Assembly: GCA_040219355.1 (NCBI GenBank)
Contig: JAVJSN010000007.1
Location: forward strand, 124,001-188,000
Direction: 5' to 3'
DNA from: MH13 sp040219355
GTDB taxonomy: Bacteria > Pseudomonadota > Alphaproteobacteria > Rhizobiales > MH13
Length of the DNA stretch: 64,000 nucleotides
This document shows positions 1 through 7,820 of this stretch, piece by piece (the stretch's first letter is position 1; each line of letters starts with the position of its first letter). Under the pieces are notes generated by a model that saw only the letters and a list, made by a program, of their open reading frames with translations, did not search any database and was not told the origin of the DNA. Position numbers and translations under genes: made by a program.

Positions 1-254
1 ATGATGTGGTAGAAAAGGTTGGATCCACATTTGTTGCAGAAACCGCGCTCGGCCCAATCTGAGGACTGGACGCGGCTGATGTTATCATTGCCATCAAGGA
101 CAAGTTTGCTGCAGTTGATCTCCATGAACGGTCCGGCTGACCAGCGGCGGCACATATCGCAATGGCACGCAACGACCTTCAAGGTTTTGGCCGAAGCAGA
201 AATCTTGACCGCGCCACACAGGCATTTCCCCGTAACATGATGGTTGTCTGGCAT
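1..254 (-). CDS. GFA/CENP-V domain zinc protein (3' part outside window)
   Basis: Reading the minus strand from an ATG at 254 gives an open frame that runs off the left edge of the window, so only the first 84 residues are present. It begins MPDNHHVTGKCLCGAVKIS and continues with a CHCDMCRRW motif and later a CNKCGSNLF motif. This cysteine pattern (CxCG, CHCxxCR, CxxCG) binds zinc in GFA-family proteins, the group named after the glutathione-dependent formaldehyde-activating enzyme. Most members have no proven substrate, so I would not assign formaldehyde metabolism. An AAGGA ribosome site lies six bases before the ATG. The gene is downstream of rnhB on the same strand, with 95 bases between them. 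Confidence 0.85.
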   Translation of the reverse strand, partial: MPDNHHVTGKCLCGAVKISASAKTLKVVACHCDMCRRWSAGPFMEINCSKLVLDGNDNISRVQSSDWAERGFCNKCGSNLFYHI

Positions 255-349
255 GCTGCATCCTTGCTGATTGCGTGGTCCATCGACCATGGCATGCGCC
301 ATGACAGTGTCCCACTATCACTCGGCTCACTGGCCCGGGCTGATATCCG

Positions 350-1060
350 TCAAGTTTCCATCAGTGCTTTTCGCACCGGCGCGAAAGTTCGCCGGTGCAG
401 CGGACAAGGCCCCCAACGCGCCAGCGCGTCACGGTGCACCTCGGTGGCATAACCTTTGTGTGTGGCAAAGCCATACGCCGGATAGAGCGTGTCGGCTGCG
501 ACCATCATGTGGTCGCGTGCGACTTTGGCGCAAATGGACGCCGCAGCGATGGAAAGCGAACGACCATCACCTTTGATGATGGCCGTGGCCGCGCAGGGCA
601 GGCCGGGCGGTTCATCCTTGCCATCCACCAGCGCAAAGCTCGGTGGTTCAGGAAGACCTTGCACGGCCAAGCGCATTGCTTCCAAGGAAGCCTTGCGGAT
701 GTTGCGACCATCGATGGTGGCGGCCGACACGCTGGCAATGCTGACGTCAGCAATTTGGCAAAGCTCGGCAAAAAGCTGATTGCGCAGGCCTTCGGTTATC
801 TGCTTGGAATCGTTCAGTCCCGCCAAGCTCCGTGGAAGGCAAAATGCACCCGGTCCCTCGTACCAATGCGGCAGCACCACCGCAGCAGCCACCACCGGGC
901 CGGCCAACGGCCCCCGACCAGCCTCATCCACGCCGCAGACGCGCACAAAGCCAAGCTCGTGGGCCCGAGTCTCAAAGTGACCGTCAGGGCCCGTCCGATT
1001 GGTCTTGGTGAAGGCACCGGACTGGGCCCCATAAACAGAGCCTCGCAAGCGTTTTGCCAC
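350..1060 (-). CDS. rnhB: Ribonuclease HII
   Basis: This enzyme cuts the RNA strand of RNA-DNA hybrids and removes ribonucleotides misincorporated into DNA. The 236-residue protein carries the family signature GVDEAGRGPLAGPVV at residues 43-57, with D45 and E46 as metal ligands. D146 (in VDGKD) and D165 (in KGDG) complete the four-carboxylate site, followed by the conserved AASICAKVARD stretch. The first 35 or so residues are a basic extension outside the catalytic fold, and a start slightly further in is possible. In many Hyphomicrobiales rnhB lies near the PA0069-type radical SAM gene, as it does here, with one small gene in between. Confidence 0.96.
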   Translation of the reverse strand: MAKRLRGSVYGAQSGAFTKTNRTGPDGHFETRAHELGFVRVCGVDEAGRGPLAGPVVAAAVVLPHWYEGPGAFCLPRSLAGLNDSKQITEGLRNQLFAELCQIADVSIASVSAATIDGRNIRKASLEAMRLAVQGLPEPPSFALVDGKDEPPGLPCAATAIIKGDGRSLSIAAASICAKVARDHMMVAADTLYPAYGFATHKGYATEVHRDALARWGPCPLHRRTFAPVRKALMET

Positions 1061-1240
1061 TGATTTCCTCCTGCAGTTCTGGGCGTCTGCGCATCTGTCA
1101 CGAGACAGGCTGCGAACACAAAGCTTTCAACCTTGGGTTTTCAAGCTCGCCTTACCTCTCTATAGGCAAGCGGCGTGGTTAACACGCCAAGCCCGTACCA
1201 ATCGGGGATAAACAGTCAGGGGACTAGAAAGGATACCGCA

Positions 1241-1669
1241 ATGGGACTTTTTTCGTTTGTGCGCGATGCGGGCAAAAAACTGTTTGGGGGAGGCGATGAT
1301 CCCGCCGAAGCCATCCAAAAAGAGGTGGCCAATCTCGGCCTGGAAGGCGATGTTGAAGTGAAGGTTGAAGGCGACAAAGTTGTCATCGCCGGTTCTACAC
1401 CGAGCCAGGAGTTGCGCGAGAAAATCATTCTTGCTGCAGGTAACGTGGAAGGCATTGCCTCGGTTGAAGACAACATCCAGCCAGAAGATACAGCCGGCGC
1501 CGCTGATTTCCACACCGTGGAAAAAGGCGATACGCTTTGGGCTGTGTCGCAAAAAGCCTATGGCGATGGCTCCAAATACATGAAGATTTTTGAAGCCAAC
1601 AAGCCAATGCTGTCCGACCCGGACAAAATTTATCCCGGTCAGGTTCTGCGCATTCCAGCAGACGGCTAA
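1241..1669 (+). CDS. BON-LysM peptidoglycan-binding protein, Kbp/YgaU type
   Basis: The 142-residue protein starts MGLFSFVRDAGKKLFGGGDD and has the two-domain layout of E. coli Kbp (YgaU). An N-terminal BON domain (about residues 20-75) is followed by a LysM domain (about 90-140) that contains HTVEKGDTLWAVSQKAYG and ends in YPGQVLRIP. In E. coli the family member binds potassium and helps under high potassium; whether this protein does so is inference. I chose the ATG at 1241 because it follows an AGAAAGGA ribosome site and restores the normal family N-terminus. A longer in-frame start at 1175 adds a non-homologous stretch. A strong hairpin terminator follows at 1693-1721. Confidence 0.9.
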   Translation: MGLFSFVRDAGKKLFGGGDDPAEAIQKEVANLGLEGDVEVKVEGDKVVIAGSTPSQELREKIILAAGNVEGIASVEDNIQPEDTAGAADFHTVEKGDTLWAVSQKAYGDGSKYMKIFEANKPMLSDPDKIYPGQVLRIPADG

Positions 1670-1692
1670 GCCTCAACGATTCATCTTTATCG

Positions 1693-1721
1693 AACGGGCG
1701 CGACCTAGGTTGCGCCCGTTT
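1693..1721 (+). terminator. Rho-independent terminator after the BON-LysM gene
   Basis: A 12-base-pair stem (1693-1704 paired with 1709-1720, one G-T wobble) closes a CTAG loop and is followed by a T-rich stretch (TTTGCGTTTCT). It lies 24 bases after the stop of the BON-LysM gene. The left arm lies beyond the stop codon of the opposing radical SAM gene (1705-1707), so the same hairpin could also shield that convergent transcript, although the minus side has no clear T-run. Confidence 0.8.
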
Positions 1722-2826
1722 GCGTTTCTGGCCCGGCGAAATCTTGACCAAACAGATCCAGTTGGGCTCGGGTTGCAGCATGCCCGAGAAATCTGTCGCA
1801 GCGCAGATTTGGCTTTTTCGTGCGCATGCCGAGCCTCTCCGTCACCAGCTTGAACCGCTTGGCAAGTACCTGCGCAAATGGTCCAGTACCTTCCATGCGC
1901 TTGCCCCAGCGCGCGTCATAGTCCGCGCCACCGCGCATAGACCGCAGCACCGAAAGCACATGCCGGTAACGGCCGGGATAGTGTTCCACCAGCCAGCTCT
2001 TAAAAATGTCGCGTACTTCTAACGGCATGCGTAGCAGAATGTAAGTGGCACCTGTTGCACCTGATGTGTGCGCAGCCTGCAAAATCGCTTCTAGCTCATG
2101 ATCGTTCAGCGCTGGGATCATTGGGGAGGCCCCCACCGAGGTCGGGATACCCGCACTGCTCAGCGCCTCGATGGCCGCCAAACGCCGTGTGGGTGTGGAC
2201 GCTCGCGGCTCCATGGCGCGGGCCAGACGCTTATCGAGCGTGGTGATGGAAAGGCTCACATGCACCAGCTTCTCTTGCGCCATCGAGCTCAAAACATCGA
2301 TGTCACGCGCGACCATTGCCGATTTTGTCGTGATCAGCACCGGATGCTTTAGCTCGGCCAGAACCTCAAGAATGCCACGCATGATCAACTGCGTCTTTTC
2401 GATCGGCTGATAAGGATCGGTGTTGGTTCCAATCGCGATAGGCTTTGCCGTGTAACCTGGCTTCATCAGCTCCGCACGCAACAGCTTGGCAGCATTGGGT
2501 TTGGCAAAAAGCCGCGTCTCAAAATCAAGCCCCGGTGATAGGCCCATATAGGCGTGGGTTGGCCGAGCATAGCAGTAGATACAACCATGCTCGCATCCAC
2601 GATAAGGGTTGATGGAACGATCAAAGGGAATGTCGGGCGAGGTGTTGCGCGTAATGATGTGGCGCGCTGCCTCCAACGCAACTTCCGTCTTCAAGGGTGG
2701 AAGATCGGCCAGCGAGTCCCAGCCATCATCCGTATCGACACGCGCCAGCGGCTCAAACCTGCCACTTGCATTTGTACTGGCCGCGCGTCCGCGCCGTATA
2801 TTTGACTGTTTGTGATCCTGTTCCAT
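1705..2826 (-). CDS. PA0069-family radical SAM protein (SplB-like)
   Basis: This 373-residue protein has the radical SAM iron-sulfur motif in NPYRGCEHGCIYCYARPTH (C78, C82, C85 from the chosen start). It matches the conserved PA0069 family, which is related to spore photoproduct lyase, but its reaction is not established. Later segments such as GTNTDPYQPIE and LITTKS are typical of the family core. I start at the ATG at 2826 (MEQDHKQ); a second ATG at 2847 is equally possible. The open frame continues far upstream to 3165, but that part lies antisense to the neighbouring glycosyltransferase and has no family similarity. Confidence 0.9.
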   Translation of the reverse strand: MEQDHKQSNIRRGRAASTNASGRFEPLARVDTDDGWDSLADLPPLKTEVALEAARHIITRNTSPDIPFDRSINPYRGCEHGCIYCYARPTHAYMGLSPGLDFETRLFAKPNAAKLLRAELMKPGYTAKPIAIGTNTDPYQPIEKTQLIMRGILEVLAELKHPVLITTKSAMVARDIDVLSSMAQEKLVHVSLSITTLDKRLARAMEPRASTPTRRLAAIEALSSAGIPTSVGASPMIPALNDHELEAILQAAHTSGATGATYILLRMPLEVRDIFKSWLVEHYPGRYRHVLSVLRSMRGGADYDARWGKRMEGTGPFAQVLAKRFKLVTERLGMRTKKPNLRCDRFLGHAATRAQLDLFGQDFAGPETQTGAT

Positions 2827-2986
2827 GCGCAACAATCCATGCTTCATGCGGTCTTGCGACGTCGCTGAGGACCATAGCGCAGGAATGAGAACAAAAAAAG
2901 AACAAATATTTATTGAGCGTCGCGCGGTAACCGAAAGCCTGGGAAAACCTCGCCAAATGTGGCGGACGCATGCTAATGAGAACGCC

Positions 2987-3634
2987 ATGCTCAGTGTCAT
3001 CATCCGTACGCATAATGGTGAAAACGTTCTCTTGGACGTACTGCGCCCGCTCGTGGCTGCCGCTGCGGAAGGCGTTGTGCGCGATGTGGTCTTTCTCGAT
3101 GTTGGCTCCAACGATGGCACGCCGCAGATCGCCGATGCTGCCGGTGCGACGTTTTTGGCGGCCAAAAATGCATCCGATCAGACCTCAGATGCGCTGAAAG
3201 CTGCCCATCGCGGCCAATGGATGCTGCTGCTGGATCAAACCACGGTTCTCTCGCCCGGCTGGTTGGACGAAACCTTGTCATTCGTTGAACGTCAGGAACG
3301 CGTGAAAACTGCGCGTGGCAAACTATCTGCCGTCTACCGGCCAGAACACGAACCAGAGGTTGGAAGCGCCGATGTGCGCCGTCGTATGGTCATTCTGGCG
3401 GCCAACCGGCTGATGTCGATGGCCAAGCTGTCGCAAGGCATCGTGCTCCGTCGCGCTGATCTCCAGGGTTATGATGCTCCGGCCATTGATTGGGCCGCGC
3501 ATGACCCATCAATCCGGATGTCAAACCTACTGCGGCTGCGTTCTCGCACGCATCTGGCTCAGCCAATGGAGCCGCTGGAAAAGGCTGAAGCTGTCGAGCG
3601 CAAACAGGGCGCGTTATCACGCGCCGCGCTTTAA
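2987..3634 (+). CDS. Family 2-like glycosyltransferase
   Basis: The 215-residue protein opens with MLSVIIRTHNGENVLLDVLRP, the first strand and nucleotide-sugar binding loop of a GT-A fold. It has GSNDGT at residues 40-45, where family 2 enzymes usually carry GSTDGT. The usual DxD motif appears only as a weak LLDQTT segment, so donor and acceptor cannot be predicted. The protein is shorter than most family 2 enzymes. The start at 2987 is chosen because the homology begins there; the open frame extends upstream without recognisable sequence. Its last 18 bases overlap the end of moaB on the opposite strand. Confidence 0.75.
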   Translation: MLSVIIRTHNGENVLLDVLRPLVAAAAEGVVRDVVFLDVGSNDGTPQIADAAGATFLAAKNASDQTSDALKAAHRGQWMLLLDQTTVLSPGWLDETLSFVERQERVKTARGKLSAVYRPEHEPEVGSADVRRRMVILAANRLMSMAKLSQGIVLRRADLQGYDAPAIDWAAHDPSIRMSNLLRLRSRTHLAQPMEPLEKAEAVERKQGALSRAAL

Positions 3635-4162
3635 GTGCTCATCCAGTCGCGGCATGATTTCCACGAAATTGCAGGGCATGTGGCGGTAGTCCAGCTGGTA
3701 TTGCAAAATACTGTCCCAACCATCTTTGCAGGCGCCCGGTGAACCAGGAAGGCAGAACACAAAAGTGGTGCCGATCAGCCCTGCCGTCGCACGCGATTGC
3801 AGCGTCGACGTGCCGATCTTCTCAAAGCTGATTTGGTGAAACAGGGTGGAAAACCCGTCCATGCGCTTGTCGAACAGCGGCTCGATGGCGTCAGGGGTTA
3901 CGTCACGCCCGGTGAATCCTGTCCCGCCCGTGGTAAGGATAATATCCACATCCTCGCGCTCAACCCAGCCCTGAACCTGTTCGGCGATAGCGGAGATATC
4001 ATCTTTGACGATGGCGCGATCCGCCAAAGCATGGCCTGCCTTTTCCAGCCTATCAGCCAGAACATCGCCTGATTTATCATCCTCCAACACGCGGGTGTCT
4101 GAGACGGTCAGCACCGCAATGTTCAGCGAGACAAAACGGCGGCTTTCATCGATACGGCTCAT
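3617..4162 (-). CDS. moaB: Molybdenum cofactor biosynthesis protein B
   Basis: MoaB/MogA-fold proteins adenylylate molybdopterin, the step before molybdate insertion. The 181-residue protein has the conserved LTVSDTR start of the fold and the nucleotide-binding motif TTGGTGFTGRDVTPDA (residues 77-92). Late segments LPGSPGACKDGW and the C-terminal PRLDEHLKR are typical of bacterial MoaB. Its ATG overlaps the stop of the upstream uracil-DNA glycosylase gene (ATGA, 4159-4162), so the two are probably translationally coupled. No other molybdenum cofactor gene is seen in the window. Confidence 0.95.
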   Translation of the reverse strand: MSRIDESRRFVSLNIAVLTVSDTRVLEDDKSGDVLADRLEKAGHALADRAIVKDDISAIAEQVQGWVEREDVDIILTTGGTGFTGRDVTPDAIEPLFDKRMDGFSTLFHQISFEKIGTSTLQSRATAGLIGTTFVFCLPGSPGACKDGWDSILQYQLDYRHMPCNFVEIMPRLDEHLKRGA

Positions 4163-4962
4163 ACAGCGCCATGCTCCTCGATCAGCGATTGCAATTGCAG
4201 CAGGTCCTGCCAGGCAAGACGTTTGTTGGCCGGATTGCGCAACAATGCCGCTGGATGAAGCGTAGGTACCGCAGGTATCGACATATCGCCTTGGGTATAG
4301 GTCAAAACTTGCCCGCGGGTTTTCATAATGCCTTGGATGCCAAAGAGGCCAGATAGTGCCGAACCGCCCAGCGACATCATCACTTTGGGATTAACCAGCT
4401 CGATTTGACGGCAAATAAACGGCTCGCACATGGCTCGCTCATCCGGCGTTGGGGTACGGTTGCCCGGAGGGCGCCAGTAAATCACGTTGCCGATATAGAC
4501 CTTGGTGCGATCAAGCCCGATGGCCGCCAACATTTTGTCGAGCAGTTGGCCCGACCGACCAACAAAAGGCAGGCCTTGGACATCCTCATCACGCCCCGGT
4601 GCCTCGCCGATCAGCATGATTTTGGCCTCCGGATTGCCGTCAGCAAACACAAGCTGGCGGGCGGTTTTCTTCAAACCGCAACCTTCGAACCCTTCCAGCG
4701 CAGCGCGCAGAGCATCTAGGGACTGTGCCCCGGCTGCGAGGGCCTTGGCCTCCTCCAACCCATGGTGAGGTTCTGCGGCATGAACCTGCGGTGCTTGGGG
4801 ATGCGGTGCGATGGGCTGAGCGGGCAGAGTCGCCGGATGAAGGGCCGCTTTGAGTGCGGGTTCAACTTGGGCAAATCGGTCGACCGGCGCATCGCCAAGC
4901 GCCACATCGACGCCCGCTGCCTCATAGAATTCCAGCAGTTCTTTCAGCGCTTGACCTTGCAT
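4159..4962 (-). CDS. Family 4 uracil-DNA glycosylase
   Basis: This protein removes uracil from DNA to start base excision repair. From the ATG at 4962 it has 267 residues: a variable N-terminus of about 90 residues, then the glycosylase domain. Motif A is GEAPGRDEDVQGLPFVG (about residues 119-135), then GNVIYWRPPGNRTPTPDE, and motif B is TLHPAALLRNPANKR near the end. Classic family 4 enzymes have four iron-sulfur cysteines, but here only C95, C179 and C184 stand out, so the cluster may be altered. Alphaproteobacterial relatives I recall share the GCxLKKTA form. The open frame continues upstream to 5256, antisense to the next gene, and was not used. Confidence 0.9.
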   Translation of the reverse strand: MQGQALKELLEFYEAAGVDVALGDAPVDRFAQVEPALKAALHPATLPAQPIAPHPQAPQVHAAEPHHGLEEAKALAAGAQSLDALRAALEGFEGCGLKKTARQLVFADGNPEAKIMLIGEAPGRDEDVQGLPFVGRSGQLLDKMLAAIGLDRTKVYIGNVIYWRPPGNRTPTPDERAMCEPFICRQIELVNPKVMMSLGGSALSGLFGIQGIMKTRGQVLTYTQGDMSIPAVPTLHPAALLRNPANKRLAWQDLLQLQSLIEEHGAV

Positions 4963-5080
4963 GGTTCGGTGACGCGACCTTTGAGCGAGTTGACCTAGCG
5001 CCCTTATATCGGAACAAAGGGCACGCGCACAGACTGTGCAGCGCAGCATATCGGACATCGGGCATGGTAGGGATCTAAAC

Positions 5081-6733
5081 ATGACAACTGAACGCGAAAG
5101 CATGGAATTTGACGTTGTCATCGTTGGCGCTGGGCCTGCGGGACTGGCCGCTGCGATCCGGTTGAAGCAGGCGGACACCGACTGCAACGTTGTAGTGTTG
5201 GAGAAGGGCGCTGAAGTCGGTGCGCACATTCTATCAGGCGCTGTGGTCGATCCCATCGGTCTGGATGCACTGCTGCCCGATTGGCGTCAGGATACTGACC
5301 ACCCGCTTAAAACGCAGGTGACCGAAGACCGTTTCCACTACCTTGGACCAGCTGGCGGCGTTCGGTTGCCGAACTTCGCTATGCCACCCCTGATGAACAA
5401 TCATGGCAACTATATCGTGTCGCTGGGCAATGTCTGCCGCTGGCTCGCCGAAAAGGCCGAGGCGCTGGGTGTAGAAATTTATCCAGGCTTTGCCGCAGCC
5501 GAACTTCTGATCAATGACAGTGGTGCGGTCTATGGTGTTGCCACCGGTGACATGGGTGTTGGCCGCGACGGCGAGCCAACGGGCAACTACACCCCAGGTA
5601 TGGAGCTGCACGGCAAGTATGTGCTTCTGGGCGAAGGGGTGCGTGGATCGCTGTCGAAACAGGCGATCGAGCGCTTTGATCTTGCCAAAGATGCTGATCA
5701 CCAAAAGTATGGCCTTGGCCTGAAAGAGCTGTGGGAGGTCAAGCCGGAAAACCATCATCCCGGCCGCGTTGAGCATTCCTTCGGTTGGCCGCTTGATAAC
5801 AGCACCGGCGGCGGCTCGTTCCTCTATCATCTGGAAGACAATCAGGTGGCGGTAGGTTTTGTGCTGCACCTCAACTACACCAACCCGCATCTTTCTCCGT
5901 TTGAGGAGTTTCAGCGCTTCAAAACCCACCCGATGATTGCGCCAACGTTCGAGGGCGCCCGACGCCTGGCCTATGGCGCGCGTGCGATCTCTGAGGGTGG
6001 ATACCAATCGGTGCCCAAGCTTGTGTTCCCCGGTGGCGCGCTGCTTGGCTGCTCGGCTGGATTTGTGAATGTTCCGCGTATCAAGGGCTCGCACAACGCG
6101 GTCCTATCCGGCATGCAGGCCGCCGATGCGGTGATCGACGCGCTGAAGGCTGGCCGGTCCGGCGACACGCTGGATGCCTATGAGGCCGGTTGGCGATCAA
6201 GCGCCATCGGGCGTGATCTCAATCCTGTGCGCAATGTGAAGCCGCTCTGGAGTCGCTATGGCACACGCATTGGTGTGATGCTGGGCGGTCTGGACATGTG
6301 GATGGCAAGCAAGCTCGGCATCTCTTTTTTTGGCACGCTGAAGCATGGCAAGGCCGATCATGAAACGACCATGAAGGAGGATGCCGCCAAGCCAATCAGC
6401 TATCCCAAACCAGATGGTAAGCTAACCTTTGACCGACTCTCATCGGTATTCCTTTCCAACACCAACCATGAGGAAGATCAGCCGATCCATTTGAAGGTGC
6501 TTGATGATCGCCTCCAACGCACGTCCGAGCTTGGCCAGTATGGTGGGCCTTCTGCACATTACTGCCCGGCGGGTGTCTATGAGTGGGTGGATGACGGACA
6601 GAGCGATAAGCGCTTTCAAATTAACGCGCAAAACTGCGTCCACTGCAAAACCTGCGATATCAAAGACCCCAACCAGAATATCGTCTGGACCGTGCCGGAA
6701 GGATCTGGCGGGCCAAACTACCCGAACATGTAG
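5081..6733 (+). CDS. Electron transfer flavoprotein-ubiquinone oxidoreductase
   Basis: ETF-QO passes electrons from acyl-CoA and other flavin dehydrogenases, via electron transfer flavoprotein, to ubiquinone in the membrane. The 550-residue length matches the family. The FAD-binding motif GAGPAG is at residues 16-21. The C-terminal ferredoxin-like domain keeps four cysteines for one 4Fe-4S cluster (C495, C519, C522, C525), and the protein ends in the typical GGPNYPNM. The ATG at 5081 is preceded by AGGGAT. The gene is divergent from the uracil-DNA glycosylase gene, with 118 bases between, and is followed immediately by bciA. No etfA or etfB is in the window. Confidence 0.96.
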   Translation: MTTERESMEFDVVIVGAGPAGLAAAIRLKQADTDCNVVVLEKGAEVGAHILSGAVVDPIGLDALLPDWRQDTDHPLKTQVTEDRFHYLGPAGGVRLPNFAMPPLMNNHGNYIVSLGNVCRWLAEKAEALGVEIYPGFAAAELLINDSGAVYGVATGDMGVGRDGEPTGNYTPGMELHGKYVLLGEGVRGSLSKQAIERFDLAKDADHQKYGLGLKELWEVKPENHHPGRVEHSFGWPLDNSTGGGSFLYHLEDNQVAVGFVLHLNYTNPHLSPFEEFQRFKTHPMIAPTFEGARRLAYGARAISEGGYQSVPKLVFPGGALLGCSAGFVNVPRIKGSHNAVLSGMQAADAVIDALKAGRSGDTLDAYEAGWRSSAIGRDLNPVRNVKPLWSRYGTRIGVMLGGLDMWMASKLGISFFGTLKHGKADHETTMKEDAAKPISYPKPDGKLTFDRLSSVFLSNTNHEEDQPIHLKVLDDRLQRTSELGQYGGPSAHYCPAGVYEWVDDGQSDKRFQINAQNCVHCKTCDIKDPNQNIVWTVPEGSGGPNYPNM

Positions 6734-7708
6734 GTGGAAACGTCCGCGCCCAAACGCGTGTTGCTGGCCGGCGCGACCGGCACCATAGGCCAGGCTGTTG
6801 CGCGGGCATTGGTGGCGCAAGGCCATGAGGTGGTTTGCTTGGTGCGACCTCGCGATGGGCTGGATTATTTGCTGCCAGATGTGGACTTGCGGCTTGGCGA
6901 TGTCACCGATCAGGCTTCCATCGGCAGAGATGGGATTAACGGCGAGCGCTTCGACGCGGTCATCTCCTGCCTGGCATCGCGCACCGGTGCCCCCAAAGAC
7001 GCATGGGCCATCGACCATCAAGCCAACCTCAACCTGCTCAGTGCCGCCAAAGAGGCTGGTGTGCGGCACTTTGTACTGCTCTCTGCCATTTGCGTGCAGA
7101 AGCCAATGCTGGCGTTCCAGCACGCAAAGCTCGCTTTTGAAGAAGCTCTTATCAACTCCGGTCTGACCTATTCCATTGTCCGCCCCACGGCGTTCTTCAA
7201 GTCGCTCTCTGGCCAGCTGGATCGGGTGAGAGCCGGCAAACCGTTTCTGGTGTTTGGCGATGGCAAGCTCACCGCCTGCAAGCCTATCAGCGATGAGGAT
7301 TTGGCAGACTTCATTACTGGTTGTTTGGGTAATCCTTCCCGCCAAAATACGATATTGCCGGTTGGCGGGCCGGGTGAGGCGTTGACCCCGCTGGACCAAG
7401 GCAAGGCGCTGTTCGCCGCGCTTGAGCAAGAGCCAAAGATCAAGCGTGTTCCGGTGGCTTTGATCAGCACGATCATTGCAGTGCTTTCCGCCGTCGGTAA
7501 AATTGTCCCGAGCCTTGCCGAAAAGGCTGAGCTGGCGCGCATCGGTCGTTACTACGCGACCCAGTCCATGCTGGTATGGGATGCACAAGCTGGCCGCTAC
7601 AGCGCCGAGGCGACACCCTCATACGGCCGTCACACGCTGGCTGAATTCTATGGCAAACTGGTGCGTGGTGAGGTCGCCATCGAGCGTGGTGACCATGCGG
7701 TGTTCTGA
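6734..7708 (+). CDS. bciA: Divinyl chlorophyllide a 8-vinyl-reductase (BciA type)
   Basis: BciA uses NADPH to reduce the 8-vinyl group of divinyl (proto)chlorophyllide during bacteriochlorophyll and chlorophyll synthesis. The 324-residue protein has the Rossmann motif GATGTIG (13-19) and long segments typical of BciA: SCLASRTGAPKDAWAIDHQ, SAICVQKPMLAFQHAKLAFE, IVRPTAFFKSLSGQ and the closing ERGDHAVF. These are more specific than general NmrA/SDR-like proteins. It begins with GTG directly after the TAG of ETF-QO, with no clear ribosome site, so translation probably depends on the upstream gene. No other photosynthesis gene is near, apart from general isoprenoid and tetrapyrrole genes elsewhere in the window. 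Confidence 0.88.
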   Translation: METSAPKRVLLAGATGTIGQAVARALVAQGHEVVCLVRPRDGLDYLLPDVDLRLGDVTDQASIGRDGINGERFDAVISCLASRTGAPKDAWAIDHQANLNLLSAAKEAGVRHFVLLSAICVQKPMLAFQHAKLAFEEALINSGLTYSIVRPTAFFKSLSGQLDRVRAGKPFLVFGDGKLTACKPISDEDLADFITGCLGNPSRQNTILPVGGPGEALTPLDQGKALFAALEQEPKIKRVPVALISTIIAVLSAVGKIVPSLAEKAELARIGRYYATQSMLVWDAQAGRYSAEATPSYGRHTLAEFYGKLVRGEVAIERGDHAVF

Positions 7709-7820
7709 ACGCTTGTGAAGCTGCCGGGAAAAAGCCATGGTTGCTGAACAAAACGTGCAAAGCAAATCACCGAGAAGCTACGAAATGCCTTCGGTGAATG
7801 GGCTGCCGAAAAGGGACCTT

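Noticed and set aside
395..1063. 222-residue plus-strand frame over rnhB
   Set aside because: It is a shadow of rnhB, whose catalytic motifs are unmistakable on the minus strand.
2827..3165. Long N-terminal extension of the radical SAM frame
   Set aside because: It is antisense to the glycosyltransferase, has no family similarity, and internal ATGs at 2826 or 2847 give the normal start.
6440..7588. 382-residue minus-strand frame over bciA
   Set aside because: It is antisense to two clear genes and lacks any known motif.
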